Part shown: positions 9,150 through 17,539 of the stretch, one piece after another
Numbering within the stretch: position 1 is the first letter of the stretch
Layout of the letters: each line of letters opens with the position of its first letter
Assembly: GCF_002017875.1 (NCBI RefSeq)
Contig: NZ_MUFV01000003.1
Span: 232,311-296,310 of the forward strand
Length of the DNA: 64,000 nucleotides
Reading direction: 5' to 3'
Origin: Deinococcus sp. LM3
GTDB lineage: Bacteria > Deinococcota > Deinococci > Deinococcales > Deinococcaceae
Translations under genes and position numbers: made by a program
Notes under the pieces: model-generated
Databases searched by the model: none
What the model was told of the DNA's origin: nothing
The model's input: the letters and a program-made list of their open reading frames with translations, nothing else

Positions 9150-11873
9150 TCAGTTGACCCGGACCACGAAGGTCACGGTGAAGGTCGCGCCGGGGTTCAG
9201 GACGTCCGCAGCGGTGATGGTGCTGTCGCCGTTCGTGTCGAGCGCCGCCAGGAAGCTGCCGCGCGTGCCGTTCAGGCTGGCGGGCGAGGCAGCGCTGCTG
9301 AACCAGTTGGTGCCGCCGTTCGTGCTGAACAGCACGCTGGCGCTGCTGGCTCCCAGTTTCACGTAGCTGGTGACGACGTTGCTGCTCGCGTCGACCGGCA
9401 GCTGGTCTTCGAGGACGGCGTTGTTCAGGACGCTGCTGCCGTCGTTGCGGACGACCAGGGTGTAGCGCAGGTAGTCGCCGGGGTTCACGCGGCCGTCCGT
9501 GACGGGCGTGACGGCGGTGCAGGTGGCGTCGTTGCACAGCTCGACGGTCTTGGTGACGCTGGCCACGACGGACTGCACGCTGGTGGTGTCGTCGACGCTC
9601 AGGGCGACGGTGACGCGCGGGTCACGCTGCGCGGTCAGGTTGACGCGGATGGTGGCGGTCTCGCTGGGCGTGGCGTTGCCGGGCAGTCCGGCGGGCGCCG
9701 TGACCTGCACGTAGATGTTCTGCGTGCCGGCCCGCGCGACCGTGCCGCTCAGGGTCGAGGTGAAGGGACCCGAGGCGCTGGTCGAGAAGGCGTACGCGAA
9801 GCCCTGCGCGGACGTGACGGCCGGAACGGTGAAGTCGGCGTTGTCGTTGCCGGTGTTCGTCAGGGTGTGCGTGTAGACGACGCTGCCGCCGCTGATGGTG
9901 CTCTGCGCGCCGTTCGGGGCGAAGGTGCCGCTGGTGACCGAGTTCGTGCGCGCCACGTTGGTCACGCTGGTCACGCGGCCCGCGTCGGTGGTGGAGGTCG
10001 CGGTGACGGTGACGCTGGTGTCGCCGGCCACGGCGCCGGCCGGGATGGGCGTGACGGCCAGCAGGAACAGGGTGCCGCCGGGCGCGACCGGGGCGGTCGG
10101 GCCGGTCAGTTCGGTGTCGCCGCTGTCCAGGATGCCGTTGTTGTTCGTGTCGATGTAGTAGCGGGTGCCGGCGGGGCCGCTCAGGGTGAACGCTTCCTCG
10201 ACGGGGCCGCCGTTGCGCAGCTCCAGCGGGAACACGGCGTCCTGACCGGGGTTCGCGCTGACCGTGACGGGCGTGGTGCTGGGCGCGGTGGCGCTGTCGC
10301 GGTCGCTGTTGCCCAGGACCGGCAGGCCGGCGGCCGTGACGCGGGCGATCACGCTGGTGGTCGTGTCGGCCGTGCCGCCGCTGGGGGTGGCGCTGACGGT
10401 CAGGGCGGTGTTCGTCGTGCCGGCGGCCGAGAACGGCACCGAGCAGGTGACGGCGAATTCCAGCGTGGCGCCGGCCGCCAGCGACACGGACGAGGAGATC
10501 ACGGAGCCCAGCGTGCCGCTGCTGTCGATGTTGCGGACCGTGCAGGTCCAGCCGGCCGGGGCGCCGCTGACGGCCAGGGTGAAGGTGTTCGTGGCGTTCC
10601 CGGTGTTCCTGAGCGTCTCGCGGAAGGTGACGGTGCTGCCCGCCACGACGTCCGTGACGGTGGTCTGCGTGTCGCCGCTGCGCTCGATGGTCACGCCGCC
10701 GTAGGTGTACGTGCCGGTGGAGGGCGTGCCCGCCTCGGGGAAGCTGAAGGGGCCGACGGCGGCGCGGCTGACGGTGGCGACCGTCACGCTGGTGGCCGGG
10801 CTGACCGGGCGTTCGCCGGTGTCGGCGCCGTCGCCGTCGGCGTTGCCGTCGAAGACGCCGCTCACGGTGTTGCTGATGGTGGTGTTCGCCGGGGCGCCGT
10901 CCGGCACGCGGGCGTCGAAGGTCAGGCTCACGCTGTCGCCGGCGGCGAGCAGGTCGCCGCTGCCCTCGACGAGCAGCGCTACGGCGTTCACGTTCGCCAG
11001 GGTGGCGGGCGCGGTGGCCGTCCAGGTGCTGCCGCCGTCGGTGGAGTACAGGCGCACGAGGGTGGGGGCGGGCGTGCTGTTGCCGGCGCCGACCGTGAAG
11101 GTGGCGGCGCCCATGGCGGCGAAGGTCTGGCCGCTCAGCGGGTCGCTCAGCAGGATGCCGCTGCGGGGTGTGCCGTCCACGGTGACGACGCCGGTCACGC
11201 CGCGCGCCGGGTTGCCGCTGGGCACGGTGGCGCTGAAGGTGTACGACAGGGTGCTGCCGGGGTTGACGGGGCCGGTCGGTGAGACGCTCAGGCCGAGGTT
11301 CAGCTGGCCGGCGGCGCTGACGGTCAGCTGCGCGTAGTTGTCCGAGTCGACGACGGTTCCGTTGCCGCCCGACGTGGCGACCAGCGCGAAGCGCGAGGCC
11401 AGTCCGTCGGCGGTGCCGGCGGGGACGGTCGCCTCGATGATCAGGTCGGCACTCTGGTCGGCGGTCAGGGTGATGGGGCCGGTGACTTCCACGCCGCCGC
11501 GCAGGATGCGGATGCCGGCGTCGAAGCCGTCACTGGTGGACTGCGTGACGCTCAGGGTGTAGGTGTCGGTGCCGTTGCCGGGGTTGGTCAGGGTGTAGGG
11601 AATCTGGCGGGTGCCGCCGGCGAAGGTGGCGAACGCGCGGGCCGGGGCGATGGGCGCCTCGGGGCTGTCGGGCGTGACGGTCACGGCGAACACCTGACGG
11701 ACCGTGACGGTCGCGATGTTCGAGTCGACGGTGCGCGGGGCGTTCAGGGCGTCGCGGTAGGTCAGGACGGCCTTGTTGTTGATCACGGTGTTCGGGGCGG
11801 TGCCGGCCGCCAGACCGGTTCCGGTCAGGGCCAGGGCGGTGGACAGCAGCAGCGTGCGGGAAACGTGATTCAT
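9150..11873 (-). CDS. Large secreted DUF11-repeat protein, first gene of the surface operon
   Basis: 907 residues. The start ATG is five bases after a strong GGAGGT. The signal peptide is short and clean (LLLSTALALTGTGLAAG). The rest is repeated all-beta modules rich in Thr/Val/Ala/Asn, several with the DUF11-like phrase pattern 'tooltip' of N-x-G-N/T followed by TYT or TFT (GNGTDTYTLSVT, GNATNTFTLAVS, GNDNADFTVPAV). The final DUF11 unit ends VTFVVRVN. No membrane anchor or sortase motif is visible. It leads a four-gene minus-strand operon; the next start is seven bases past its stop. The role as an extracellular stalk or layer protein is inference. Confidence 0.72.
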   Translation of the reverse strand: MNHVSRTLLLSTALALTGTGLAAGTAPNTVINNKAVLTYRDALNAPRTVDSNIATVTVRQVFAVTVTPDSPEAPIAPARAFATFAGGTRQIPYTLTNPGNGTDTYTLSVTQSTSDGFDAGIRILRGGVEVTGPITLTADQSADLIIEATVPAGTADGLASRFALVATSGGNGTVVDSDNYAQLTVSAAGQLNLGLSVSPTGPVNPGSTLSYTFSATVPSGNPARGVTGVVTVDGTPRSGILLSDPLSGQTFAAMGAATFTVGAGNSTPAPTLVRLYSTDGGSTWTATAPATLANVNAVALLVEGSGDLLAAGDSVSLTFDARVPDGAPANTTISNTVSGVFDGNADGDGADTGERPVSPATSVTVATVSRAAVGPFSFPEAGTPSTGTYTYGGVTIERSGDTQTTVTDVVAGSTVTFRETLRNTGNATNTFTLAVSGAPAGWTCTVRNIDSSGTLGSVISSSVSLAAGATLEFAVTCSVPFSAAGTTNTALTVSATPSGGTADTTTSVIARVTAAGLPVLGNSDRDSATAPSTTPVTVSANPGQDAVFPLELRNGGPVEEAFTLSGPAGTRYYIDTNNNGILDSGDTELTGPTAPVAPGGTLFLLAVTPIPAGAVAGDTSVTVTATSTTDAGRVTSVTNVARTNSVTSGTFAPNGAQSTISGGSVVYTHTLTNTGNDNADFTVPAVTSAQGFAYAFSTSASGPFTSTLSGTVARAGTQNIYVQVTAPAGLPGNATPSETATIRVNLTAQRDPRVTVALSVDDTTSVQSVVASVTKTVELCNDATCTAVTPVTDGRVNPGDYLRYTLVVRNDGSSVLNNAVLEDQLPVDASSNVVTSYVKLGASSASVLFSTNGGTNWFSSAASPASLNGTRGSFLAALDTNGDSTITAADVLNPGATFTVTFVVRVN

Positions 11874-12015
11874 GAGGTGACCTCCAGGTCGTGAGGGGGC
11901 GGGACGGAGCGCCGGGCTCCAGGGTGTCCTCTTTGATGGAGGTTATGGGGGGGGGGACTTCACCCCTCTTACCCTTCCGACCGCTGATCTCATGAAGGTC
12001 TTAAACACCAGAAAT

Positions 12016-12040
12016 GTAAAAAAGCCCACTTGAGGTGGGC
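12016..12040 (-). terminator. Rho-independent terminator
   Basis: Read on the minus strand, GCCCAC-CTCAA-GTGGGC is followed directly by six T. It lies about 270 bases beyond the ABC exporter stop and about 145 bases before the DUF11 operon start. It therefore either ends the exporter transcript or a short RNA, and isolates the downstream operon. Confidence 0.8.
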
Positions 12041-12116
12041 CTATATGTGAACTATTCGTCGCTCCGGGGGGGTGGGGTGGCCTCCCCGCCCTGTGAGCCC
12101 TGCGGCGGCCTTCATG

Positions 12117-12140
12117 CTGACACGGCGTCAACGCTGTCAG
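12117..12140. repeat. Imperfect palindrome/hairpin
   Basis: CTGACA-CG-GCGT-CA-ACGC-TGTCAG forms a hairpin with a two-base bulge. It lies between the exporter gene and the terminator at 12016-12040. It could be a protein-binding site or part of a small transcript. The rest of 12041-12310 shows no gene. Confidence 0.45.
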
Positions 12141-12310
12141 TTCTTACAGAACCGTGTGATAAAGGTCGCCCTGAACCGCTTCATGACCGCGCAGCGTGAA
12201 GATCCCCTCAAGCCGACTGCCCCCGGACGGGTGGCTCCACCCCGCCCGGTCTCCTCACCTGACCGCGCCTGACCGTGCTGTGGGGCCGCTCGCCGCCACC
12301 GGCCTTCCAG

Positions 12311-14185
12311 TCAGGAAAGGGCGTCCCCGGTCTGGGCGGCCGCCGCGTAGCCACGCGCCTGCAACTCGTACAGCTCCGCGTACCGCCCGCCGCGCGCGAG
12401 CAGCGCCTCGTGACTGCCGCTCTCAGTGATCTGCCCCCCTTCCAGCATCACGATGGTGTCCGCCAGCCGCACCGTCGAGAAGCGGTGCGAGATGATCAAC
12501 GTGATCCGCCCCGCCGCCTCGGCCCGCAGCGCCTGGATGGTCTCGAATTCCGCCTGCGCGTCGAGCGCCGCCGTCGGCTCGTCGAACACCAGCACCGACG
12601 CGTCCCGGAAGTACAGCCGCGCCAGCGCCAGCCGCTGCCACTGCCCACCCGACAGCGGCCGCCCACCCTGGAACAGGCGGCCCAGCGGCGTGTCCAGCCC
12701 GGCCGGCAGGGAATCCACGAACTCCGCCCCGGCGCTCCCGAGGGCGCGGCGCACACCGGCGTCGTCACCCAGGCGTTCGCTCTCGGCCAGGGCGACGTTG
12801 TCACGGGCGGTCATCTGGTACTGCCCGAAATCCTGGAAGATGATGCTCATCTCGCGCTGCACGCTGCGCGGACTGAAGCGCGCGGCGTCCAGGCCGTTCA
12901 GCAGGATCTGCCCGCCGGTCGGCTGGAACAGCAGCGTCATCAGTTTCACGACCGTGGTCTTACCCGCGCCGTTCTCCCCGACGAGCGCCAGCGACTCGCC
13001 GCGCCGCACCGTGAAGTTCACGCCGCGCAGCACGTCCCGCTCCGTCAGCGGGTACCGGAACGACACGTCCCGGAACTCGATGGTGTCGATGCGGCCCTCC
13101 CAGATGTCCCCCGCGTTCAGGTCCCGGCCCGGCAACTCCAGGAACGCGTACAGGTTGCGCATGTACAGCAGGTTCTGGTAGATGCCGCTCACGCCGCTGA
13201 GCAGCCCGCTCACGGTCGCCTGCACCTGCGCGATGCCCAGCACGAACACACTGAAATCCCCCACGCTGATCTGCCCGGCCGCCGCGCGCCGCAGGATCAG
13301 GGCGCTCGCCAGTCCGATCAGCAGTGCCGAGAGCAGCGACGCCCCGAAACTCCACGCGGACCGCCGCCGCACCAGCGTCTCCAGCTGCGCGCGGAACCCC
13401 AGGTAGTACTCGCGCCAGCGGCGCAGCAGGTACGGCTCGAACCCGAACAGCCGCACCTCCTTGACCAGCGTGTCCGACGTCAGCAGGCTGCCCAGGTAGT
13501 TCTGCACGCGCGCGTCGTGCGTCTGGCGGCGCAGCATCCGGTAGCCTTCCACCCCGAAGCGGTTACTGATGATCACGCCCGGCACGCTCGCCAGGATCAC
13601 CAGCGGCAGCACCCACGCGCCCAGCTGCGCCATGAGCGCCCCCACCGACCCCAGCGTGATGACGGCCCCCACCAGCGACACGAGTTGCGTGGCGACCCCC
13701 AGCGGCCGCGACCCGACCTCGCGGTATGCCTGTTGCAGCCGGTCGTACGTGTCGGCGTTCTCGAACGCCTCGACGCTCAGGGTGGTGGCCTTGTCCAGGA
13801 TGCGGCGGCTGACCGTGTGTTGCAGGCTGTCGCCCAGCAGTTGCTGCGCGGCGCCCTGCACGGTGCTCAGCAGGCTGCCCAGGATCACCAGTCCCACCTG
13901 TGCGGCCAGCAGGCCCAGCAGCGTTCCGTACGTCACGTCGCCCTGCGCGGCGCGCGCCACGGCGTCCAGCAGGTACTTTCCGACGAGCAGGTTCGCGGCG
14001 GGCAGGGCGCTGCCCAGCAGGCTGGTCCCGGCGAACGTGAGGGCGTGGCGGGGGCTGGCCTGCCAGACCAGTCCAACAGTGGCGCGCAGGTCCCGCCACT
14101 GCTCGCGGCGGGTGGGGGGCGGATCGGTTGCCGGACTGGGCGGGCGGGCCGGGGAGGGGCGGCCGCCCTGGAAGGGTGCGTTCAT
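12311..14185 (-). CDS. ABC exporter half-transporter (fused permease and ATPase)
   Basis: 624 residues. Residues ~35-340 hold about six hydrophobic membrane segments of a type I exporter domain. The ATPase domain follows: Walker A GENGAGKTTV, signature LSGGQWQRLALAR, Walker B VLVFDEPTAALD and the switch histidine in IISHRF. The length is normal for a half-transporter, which would act as a homodimer in the inner membrane because no partner gene is adjacent. The first ~25 residues are Pro-rich and poorly conserved, so the true start could be slightly downstream. The substrate (lipid, peptide or drug) cannot be told from sequence. It stands alone on the minus strand. Confidence 0.88.
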   Translation of the reverse strand: MNAPFQGGRPSPARPPSPATDPPPTRREQWRDLRATVGLVWQASPRHALTFAGTSLLGSALPAANLLVGKYLLDAVARAAQGDVTYGTLLGLLAAQVGLVILGSLLSTVQGAAQQLLGDSLQHTVSRRILDKATTLSVEAFENADTYDRLQQAYREVGSRPLGVATQLVSLVGAVITLGSVGALMAQLGAWVLPLVILASVPGVIISNRFGVEGYRMLRRQTHDARVQNYLGSLLTSDTLVKEVRLFGFEPYLLRRWREYYLGFRAQLETLVRRRSAWSFGASLLSALLIGLASALILRRAAAGQISVGDFSVFVLGIAQVQATVSGLLSGVSGIYQNLLYMRNLYAFLELPGRDLNAGDIWEGRIDTIEFRDVSFRYPLTERDVLRGVNFTVRRGESLALVGENGAGKTTVVKLMTLLFQPTGGQILLNGLDAARFSPRSVQREMSIIFQDFGQYQMTARDNVALAESERLGDDAGVRRALGSAGAEFVDSLPAGLDTPLGRLFQGGRPLSGGQWQRLALARLYFRDASVLVFDEPTAALDAQAEFETIQALRAEAAGRITLIISHRFSTVRLADTIVMLEGGQITESGSHEALLARGGRYAELYELQARGYAAAAQTGDALS

Positions 14186-14270
14186 CAGCGCCGAGTCTGC
14201 CGCAAGGGCGGGGAAGGGAAGGTGACCTGCGGAGGCCAGCTCTGATTATTTCTCTGTATATGATCGGGGC

Positions 14271-14298
14271 TTTTCAGGCTCTGTTTTTCAGGCTCTGT
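14271..14298. repeat. Two tandem 14-bp direct repeats
   Basis: TTTTCAGGCTCTGT occurs twice with no gap, in the intergenic region between the exporter and tetR. About 90 bases separate it from the exporter start, so a regulator-binding role is possible. The rest of 14186-14499 shows no gene. Confidence 0.6.
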
Positions 14299-14499
14299 CC
14301 AGCTCACCCTTCCTTTTCTGACCGTCCGCTTCCGCTCAGGCATGAGCTGGGGGTTCCCATTCCCGCACACTCACCTTCACGCCGCTTCCCCGCCCTGCCG
14401 GGGCTCCGGCTCAGGCAGGGCGGATACTGACCCGTGCCCGTCAGCACTCTTGGGTAGTGCAATGGACTGAAGAGGAGAGGGCGCCCTTACACTCCGCCT

Positions 14500-14528
14500 T
14501 TGTGAATGCCTCTCTCATCTACTATACC
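14500..14528 (+). promoter_or_regulatory. Promoter of the tetR-SMR operon
   Basis: TTGTGA (14500-14505), a 17-base spacer and TATACC (14523-14528). The -10 box overlaps the palindrome at 14525-14540, the expected layout for a repressor that controls its own promoter. The start codon at 14550 leaves a short leader. Confidence 0.65.
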
Positions 14529-14540
14529 GTCTGGACGGTA
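14525..14540. promoter_or_regulatory. TetR-type operator
   Basis: A perfect inverted repeat, TACCGTC-TG-GACGGTA, covers the -10 box and likely transcription start. TetR repressors commonly bind such GACGGT half-sites. The binding protein is inferred to be the product of the adjacent gene at 14550. Confidence 0.75.
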
Positions 14541-14549
14541 CACTGACTT

Positions 14550-15113
14550 ATGACCAAGTCGATTCCACCACCAACCAACCGGGCGGGCGATACCCGCGCC
14601 CTGCTCCTCTCCGCCGCCACCGTGATCATCCACCGCGACGGCGTCAACCACCTCACCCTTGACGCCGTCGCACGCGAAGCCGGCGTCAGCAAAGGCGGAC
14701 TGCTCTACCACTACCCCAGCAAGCACCACCTGATCGTCGGCCTGCTCCAAGCCTACCTCGACGATTTCGAACACCGCATCGCGCAGCACACGGCACGCGG
14801 CGCCTCCTACCCCCGCGCCTTCGTGCAGGCCACCCTCGAGGAGCTCCGGGACGAACGGGTCAAAGCATCGACCGCCGCACTCCTGGCCATCGTCACCCAC
14901 GAACCGGAGTTGTTGACCCGCTTCCGTCACGCGGCCGACGGGTGGCAGACGCAACTGGAGCAGAGTGGACTCGACCCCGCGCGCGCCACCGTAGCCCGGC
15001 TCGCCGTGGAAGGCCTGTACTTCGCCGAACTGATGGGCGCCGCCGTTCCACAGGGTGCGCTGCGAATCCAGATCGAGCAGGTACTGCTCGATCTCACGTC
15101 GGATGTGACCTGA
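14550..15113 (+). CDS. TetR-family transcriptional repressor
   Basis: 187 residues. Residues ~15-60 are the TetR helix-turn-helix (LTLDAVAREAGVSKGGLLYHY; Y-H-Y at the recognition-helix end). The remainder is an all-alpha ligand domain of normal length with a TetR_C-like pattern. It is followed after 11 bases by two SMR efflux genes on the same strand, with a palindromic operator over its own promoter. I infer that it represses the whole tetR-SMR-SMR unit and is released by a cationic substrate of the pump. Confidence 0.88.
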   Translation: MTKSIPPPTNRAGDTRALLLSAATVIIHRDGVNHLTLDAVAREAGVSKGGLLYHYPSKHHLIVGLLQAYLDDFEHRIAQHTARGASYPRAFVQATLEELRDERVKASTAALLAIVTHEPELLTRFRHAADGWQTQLEQSGLDPARATVARLAVEGLYFAELMGAAVPQGALRIQIEQVLLDLTSDVT

Positions 15114-15124
15114 GAGGAGGCTCT

Positions 15125-15439
15125 ATGGAATGGTTCTTTCTGATCGGCGCCGGACTGGCGGAAGTCGGGTTCACGACCTCAATGAAGTTGTCGCAGGGCT
15201 TCAAGAAACTGTGGCCGTCACTGGCATTCTTCGCACTGGCACCACTGAGCTTCTGGCTGCTGACCAGCGCCATGACGGTCATCCCCCTGGGGACCGCCTA
15301 CGCCGTCTGGACCGGCATCGGCGCCGTGGGCACCGCACTCGTCGGCATCCTGTTCTTCCGCGAGTCGGCCAATCCGCTGCGACTGGGCCTGCTGGCCCTG
15401 CTGGTCGCGACCATCGTCGGATTGAAATTCGTGTCTTGA
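15125..15439 (+). CDS. SMR-family efflux subunit (first of pair)
   Basis: 104 residues, four hydrophobic helices, standard SMR length. The conserved membrane glutamate of helix 1 is present (LAEVGFTTSMKLS), as is the SugE/Gdx-like motif GTAYAVWTGIG. A GAGG ribosome site lies just upstream. SMR proteins work as antiparallel dimers exchanging H+ for small cations such as quaternary ammonium or guanidinium. Two unequal subunits side by side suggest an obligate heterodimer of the EbrAB/YkkCD type. Confidence 0.88.
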   Translation: MEWFFLIGAGLAEVGFTTSMKLSQGFKKLWPSLAFFALAPLSFWLLTSAMTVIPLGTAYAVWTGIGAVGTALVGILFFRESANPLRLGLLALLVATIVGLKFVS

Positions 15440-15473
15440 CCCGCCGCTCGTCGAAGCGGCTCCGGAGGTCGGT

Positions 15474-15818
15474 ATGGGCTGGATCTATGTATTTCTGGCA
15501 GGGCTGTTCGAGATCGGATTCACGATCAGCTTGAAGCTGTCTCAGAACTTCTCCGTGTTGCTGCCGTCACTGACGTTCGTGGTCTGCGCCGCCGCGAGTT
15601 TCGGGCTGTTGACTCAGGCGATCAAATCCATTCCGCTGGGCACCGCCTACGCGATCTGGACGGGCATCGGCGCGTTCGGCACCGCACTGGCCGGCATCGC
15701 GCTGTTCGGCGAGAGTGCCAGCGCCCTGCGCTTAGGCCTGCTCGCGGTCCTGGTGGGTACGATCGTGGCTCTCAAATTCGCTTCGCCCGAGAAAACCCAG
15801 GCGAACCCGGAGGGCTGA
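15474..15818 (+). CDS. SMR-family efflux subunit (second of pair)
   Basis: 114 residues with four helices and a short polar tail. The helix-1 glutamate lies in LFEIGFTISLKLS, and the Gdx/SugE-like GTAYAIWTGIGAFGTA is present. It is strongly similar to its neighbour but has a longer C-terminus (SPEKTQANPEG). The gap to the first subunit is 34 bases with GGAGG before the start, so it is in the same operon. A piece of a third SMR-like 3' end lies at 16133-16183. Confidence 0.88.
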   Translation: MGWIYVFLAGLFEIGFTISLKLSQNFSVLLPSLTFVVCAAASFGLLTQAIKSIPLGTAYAIWTGIGAFGTALAGIALFGESASALRLGLLAVLVGTIVALKFASPEKTQANPEG

Positions 15819-15939
15819 CGGCCCCGTTCCAGTCGACCTCAGCGGACGGACGCTCCATGACGTTCTGCGCGGATGGATTGTGACTCGGCAGAACGACAGA
15901 CAGGCGGGATGGACGTTCGATTGGGAGATACCCCGACCA

Positions 15940-16134
15940 TCACGCGCTGGATTTCAGCTGGTCGTAGCGGCTCATGAGCTTGAAGGCCTTGAGCTCCTGA
16001 CCGTTGCTCAGGTGGTACAGGATCACGCTGCTGTTGCGGGTGGGGGTCTGGCTGGTCCGGGCGACGGTGATCACTTCACCGCCGCTGCGGGCCTGCCAGC
16101 GTGTGCCCACGCCGTAGCTTTCGGTCGGGGCCAC
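15940..16134 (-). CDS. Small hypothetical protein, possibly a truncated gene
   Basis: 64 residues from a GTG at 16134 (VAPTESYGVG...). The sequence has a regular beta-rich look (GGEVITVARTSQTPT, SSVILYHLSNGQELKAF) and ends YDQLKSSA. I do not recognise the family. Its 5' end coincides with the start of an SMR gene scrap on the other strand, so the gene may have lost its N-terminus in a recombination event. No convincing ribosome site precedes the GTG. Confidence 0.4.
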   Translation of the reverse strand: MAPTESYGVGTRWQARSGGEVITVARTSQTPTRNSSVILYHLSNGQELKAFKLMSRYDQLKSSA

Positions 16135-16183
16135 GGATGTGGTTCTCAAATTCGCCTCGCCCGCGCAGCCCCACGAGGCCTGA
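16133..16183 (+). pseudogene. 3' scrap of an SMR efflux gene
   Basis: In frame this reads T-D-VVLKFASPAQPHEA-stop. The intact SMR gene upstream ends T-I-VALKFASPEKTQ. The match is only the last ~16 codons, so this is a leftover of a duplication or of recombination between two SMR genes. Confidence 0.6.
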
Positions 16184-16339
16184 CCGCCACCCTGGACTCG
16201 ATCAGGCCCGAACACCTGGCATGTCAGGCGTCCAATCGCGGAGGGAGGCGATTCCACCAGTCTGGATGTCTCTCCCAAGCAGTCATATACATTCCAATAA
16301 AGTAACGGTGTCCATAACGGCCACTTCAGGCCCCGACAC

Positions 16340-17290
16340 TCAGAAGAACTCGACCTCACTGGCCACATCGTTGTCCTGCACGGCCACATACCGGCGGGTC
16401 GTGTCCACCGACGCATGCCCCAGGAACAACCCCACCCGCGTGAAATCCCGCGTCGCCTGATACAACCGCGTGCCCGAATGTTTCCTGGCCGCGTGAAAGC
16501 CCCGCCACGCCTCACCAAGTCCGGCCGCACGGAACGCCTTGCGCATCCGGTACGTGGCCTGCGCGTACTTCCAGTCGAACAGCCGGCCGTCCGCGTCCAG
16601 CGGCGGCGCGGCGTTCAGAGCCTCCCGCACGCGGCGGCCCAGTGGCACGCGCCGCACCCGGCCCCCCTTCCCCCGCACGGTCAGGGACGCGCCGTGCACG
16701 TCGGCGGTCGTCAGCGCCAGCGCCTCGCTGACGCGCAGGCCCGCGTGCGCGCACAGCAGCATCAGGGCCGCGAGGCGCGCGTCACAGTGCGGGAGAACCT
16801 GATCGACCTCATGCAGGTACGGGGGGTTCTTCACGATGCCGGGCGTGGGATCCGGCGCGACGTGCGCGTCCTGGAACGGGTGGGCGTCGGTCGCGCCGGC
16901 CCAGCTGAGCGCGCGGTACAGGGCGCGCGCCCCGGCCACGTACTGCGCGGCCGTCGCGGCAGACAGCGGCCCGCTGCGGCCCCGGCCCTGGCTGGGACGG
17001 GTCTGCAGGTGCGCCACGTACCGGCCGCCATCACGCCGGCCCGGCCGCAGGACGGACACGCCCGTGCGCTCCGCCCAGCGGACGTAATCCTTGACGGCCA
17101 GGGCGTACGCTTCCAGGGTGCGGCGGCTGGTGCGCGCACCCTTGCGACTGGCGACCGTCATGTACGCGTGCGTGATCATGGTGAGCATGTCGTCGTCGTA
17201 GGTGCTGGCCGCCTCGACCGCCCGGACCCGCAGGGCGCGGTCGTCGAGGCCGCTGATGGTCACGGCGTTGCGCAGCTGGACGAGGGTCAT
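16340..17290 (-). CDS. Tyrosine recombinase/integrase
   Basis: 316 residues. Residues ~30-140 are a SAM-like core-binding domain. The catalytic domain shows the Arg of box I (HAGLRVSEALAL), the Lys of the beta-hairpin (VRGKGGRVRRVPLG), H-x-x-R (FHAARKHSGT), a box II His (LFLGHASVDTT) and the Tyr nucleophile (RRYVAV). Length and layout resemble XerC/XerD and Deinococcus plasmid/phage-type integrases. It lies in a patch with a broken transposase and other scraps, so integrase of a decayed element is likelier than housekeeping Xer. No tRNA attachment site is visible nearby. Confidence 0.88.
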   Translation of the reverse strand: MTLVQLRNAVTISGLDDRALRVRAVEAASTYDDDMLTMITHAYMTVASRKGARTSRRTLEAYALAVKDYVRWAERTGVSVLRPGRRDGGRYVAHLQTRPSQGRGRSGPLSAATAAQYVAGARALYRALSWAGATDAHPFQDAHVAPDPTPGIVKNPPYLHEVDQVLPHCDARLAALMLLCAHAGLRVSEALALTTADVHGASLTVRGKGGRVRRVPLGRRVREALNAAPPLDADGRLFDWKYAQATYRMRKAFRAAGLGEAWRGFHAARKHSGTRLYQATRDFTRVGLFLGHASVDTTRRYVAVQDNDVASEVEFF

Positions 17291-17344
17291 GCAGGCCGCC
17301 GGGCTGGGAAACGACCAGAAGTACGCAGGAGGGTCACGTCCGGC

Positions 17345-17374
17345 AGTGTAGCGGGCAGAATGCTACTTTTTCAA
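17345..17374 (-). promoter_or_regulatory. Probable integrase promoter
   Basis: On the minus strand: TTGAAA (17374-17369), an 18-base spacer and TACACT (17350-17345), 55 bases before the integrase start. The surrounding DNA is AT-richer than the genome average. Confidence 0.5.
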
Positions 17375-17539
17375 ACCAATTGACATTAGTGTGAAAACCT
17401 AGATTTAAAAACCGAGGCTCTACGGCCCTCGAATGCCTGCCAAATGGCCTTCCTGGGCCTCCTGCAGACTTCCCGGAAAAGGCCGTCTGAGACGTGATTT
17501 GCGGATGCACAGCACCAACACAGAGGTATCTGTGACCAA

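Noticed and set aside
12117..12140. Radiation/desiccation response motif near the DUF11 operon
   Set aside because: The palindrome there does not match the known TTATG-type consensus.
16300..17400. tRNA or attachment site next to the integrase
   Set aside because: No T-loop-like GTTCRANNC with matching arms and no long direct repeat was seen.
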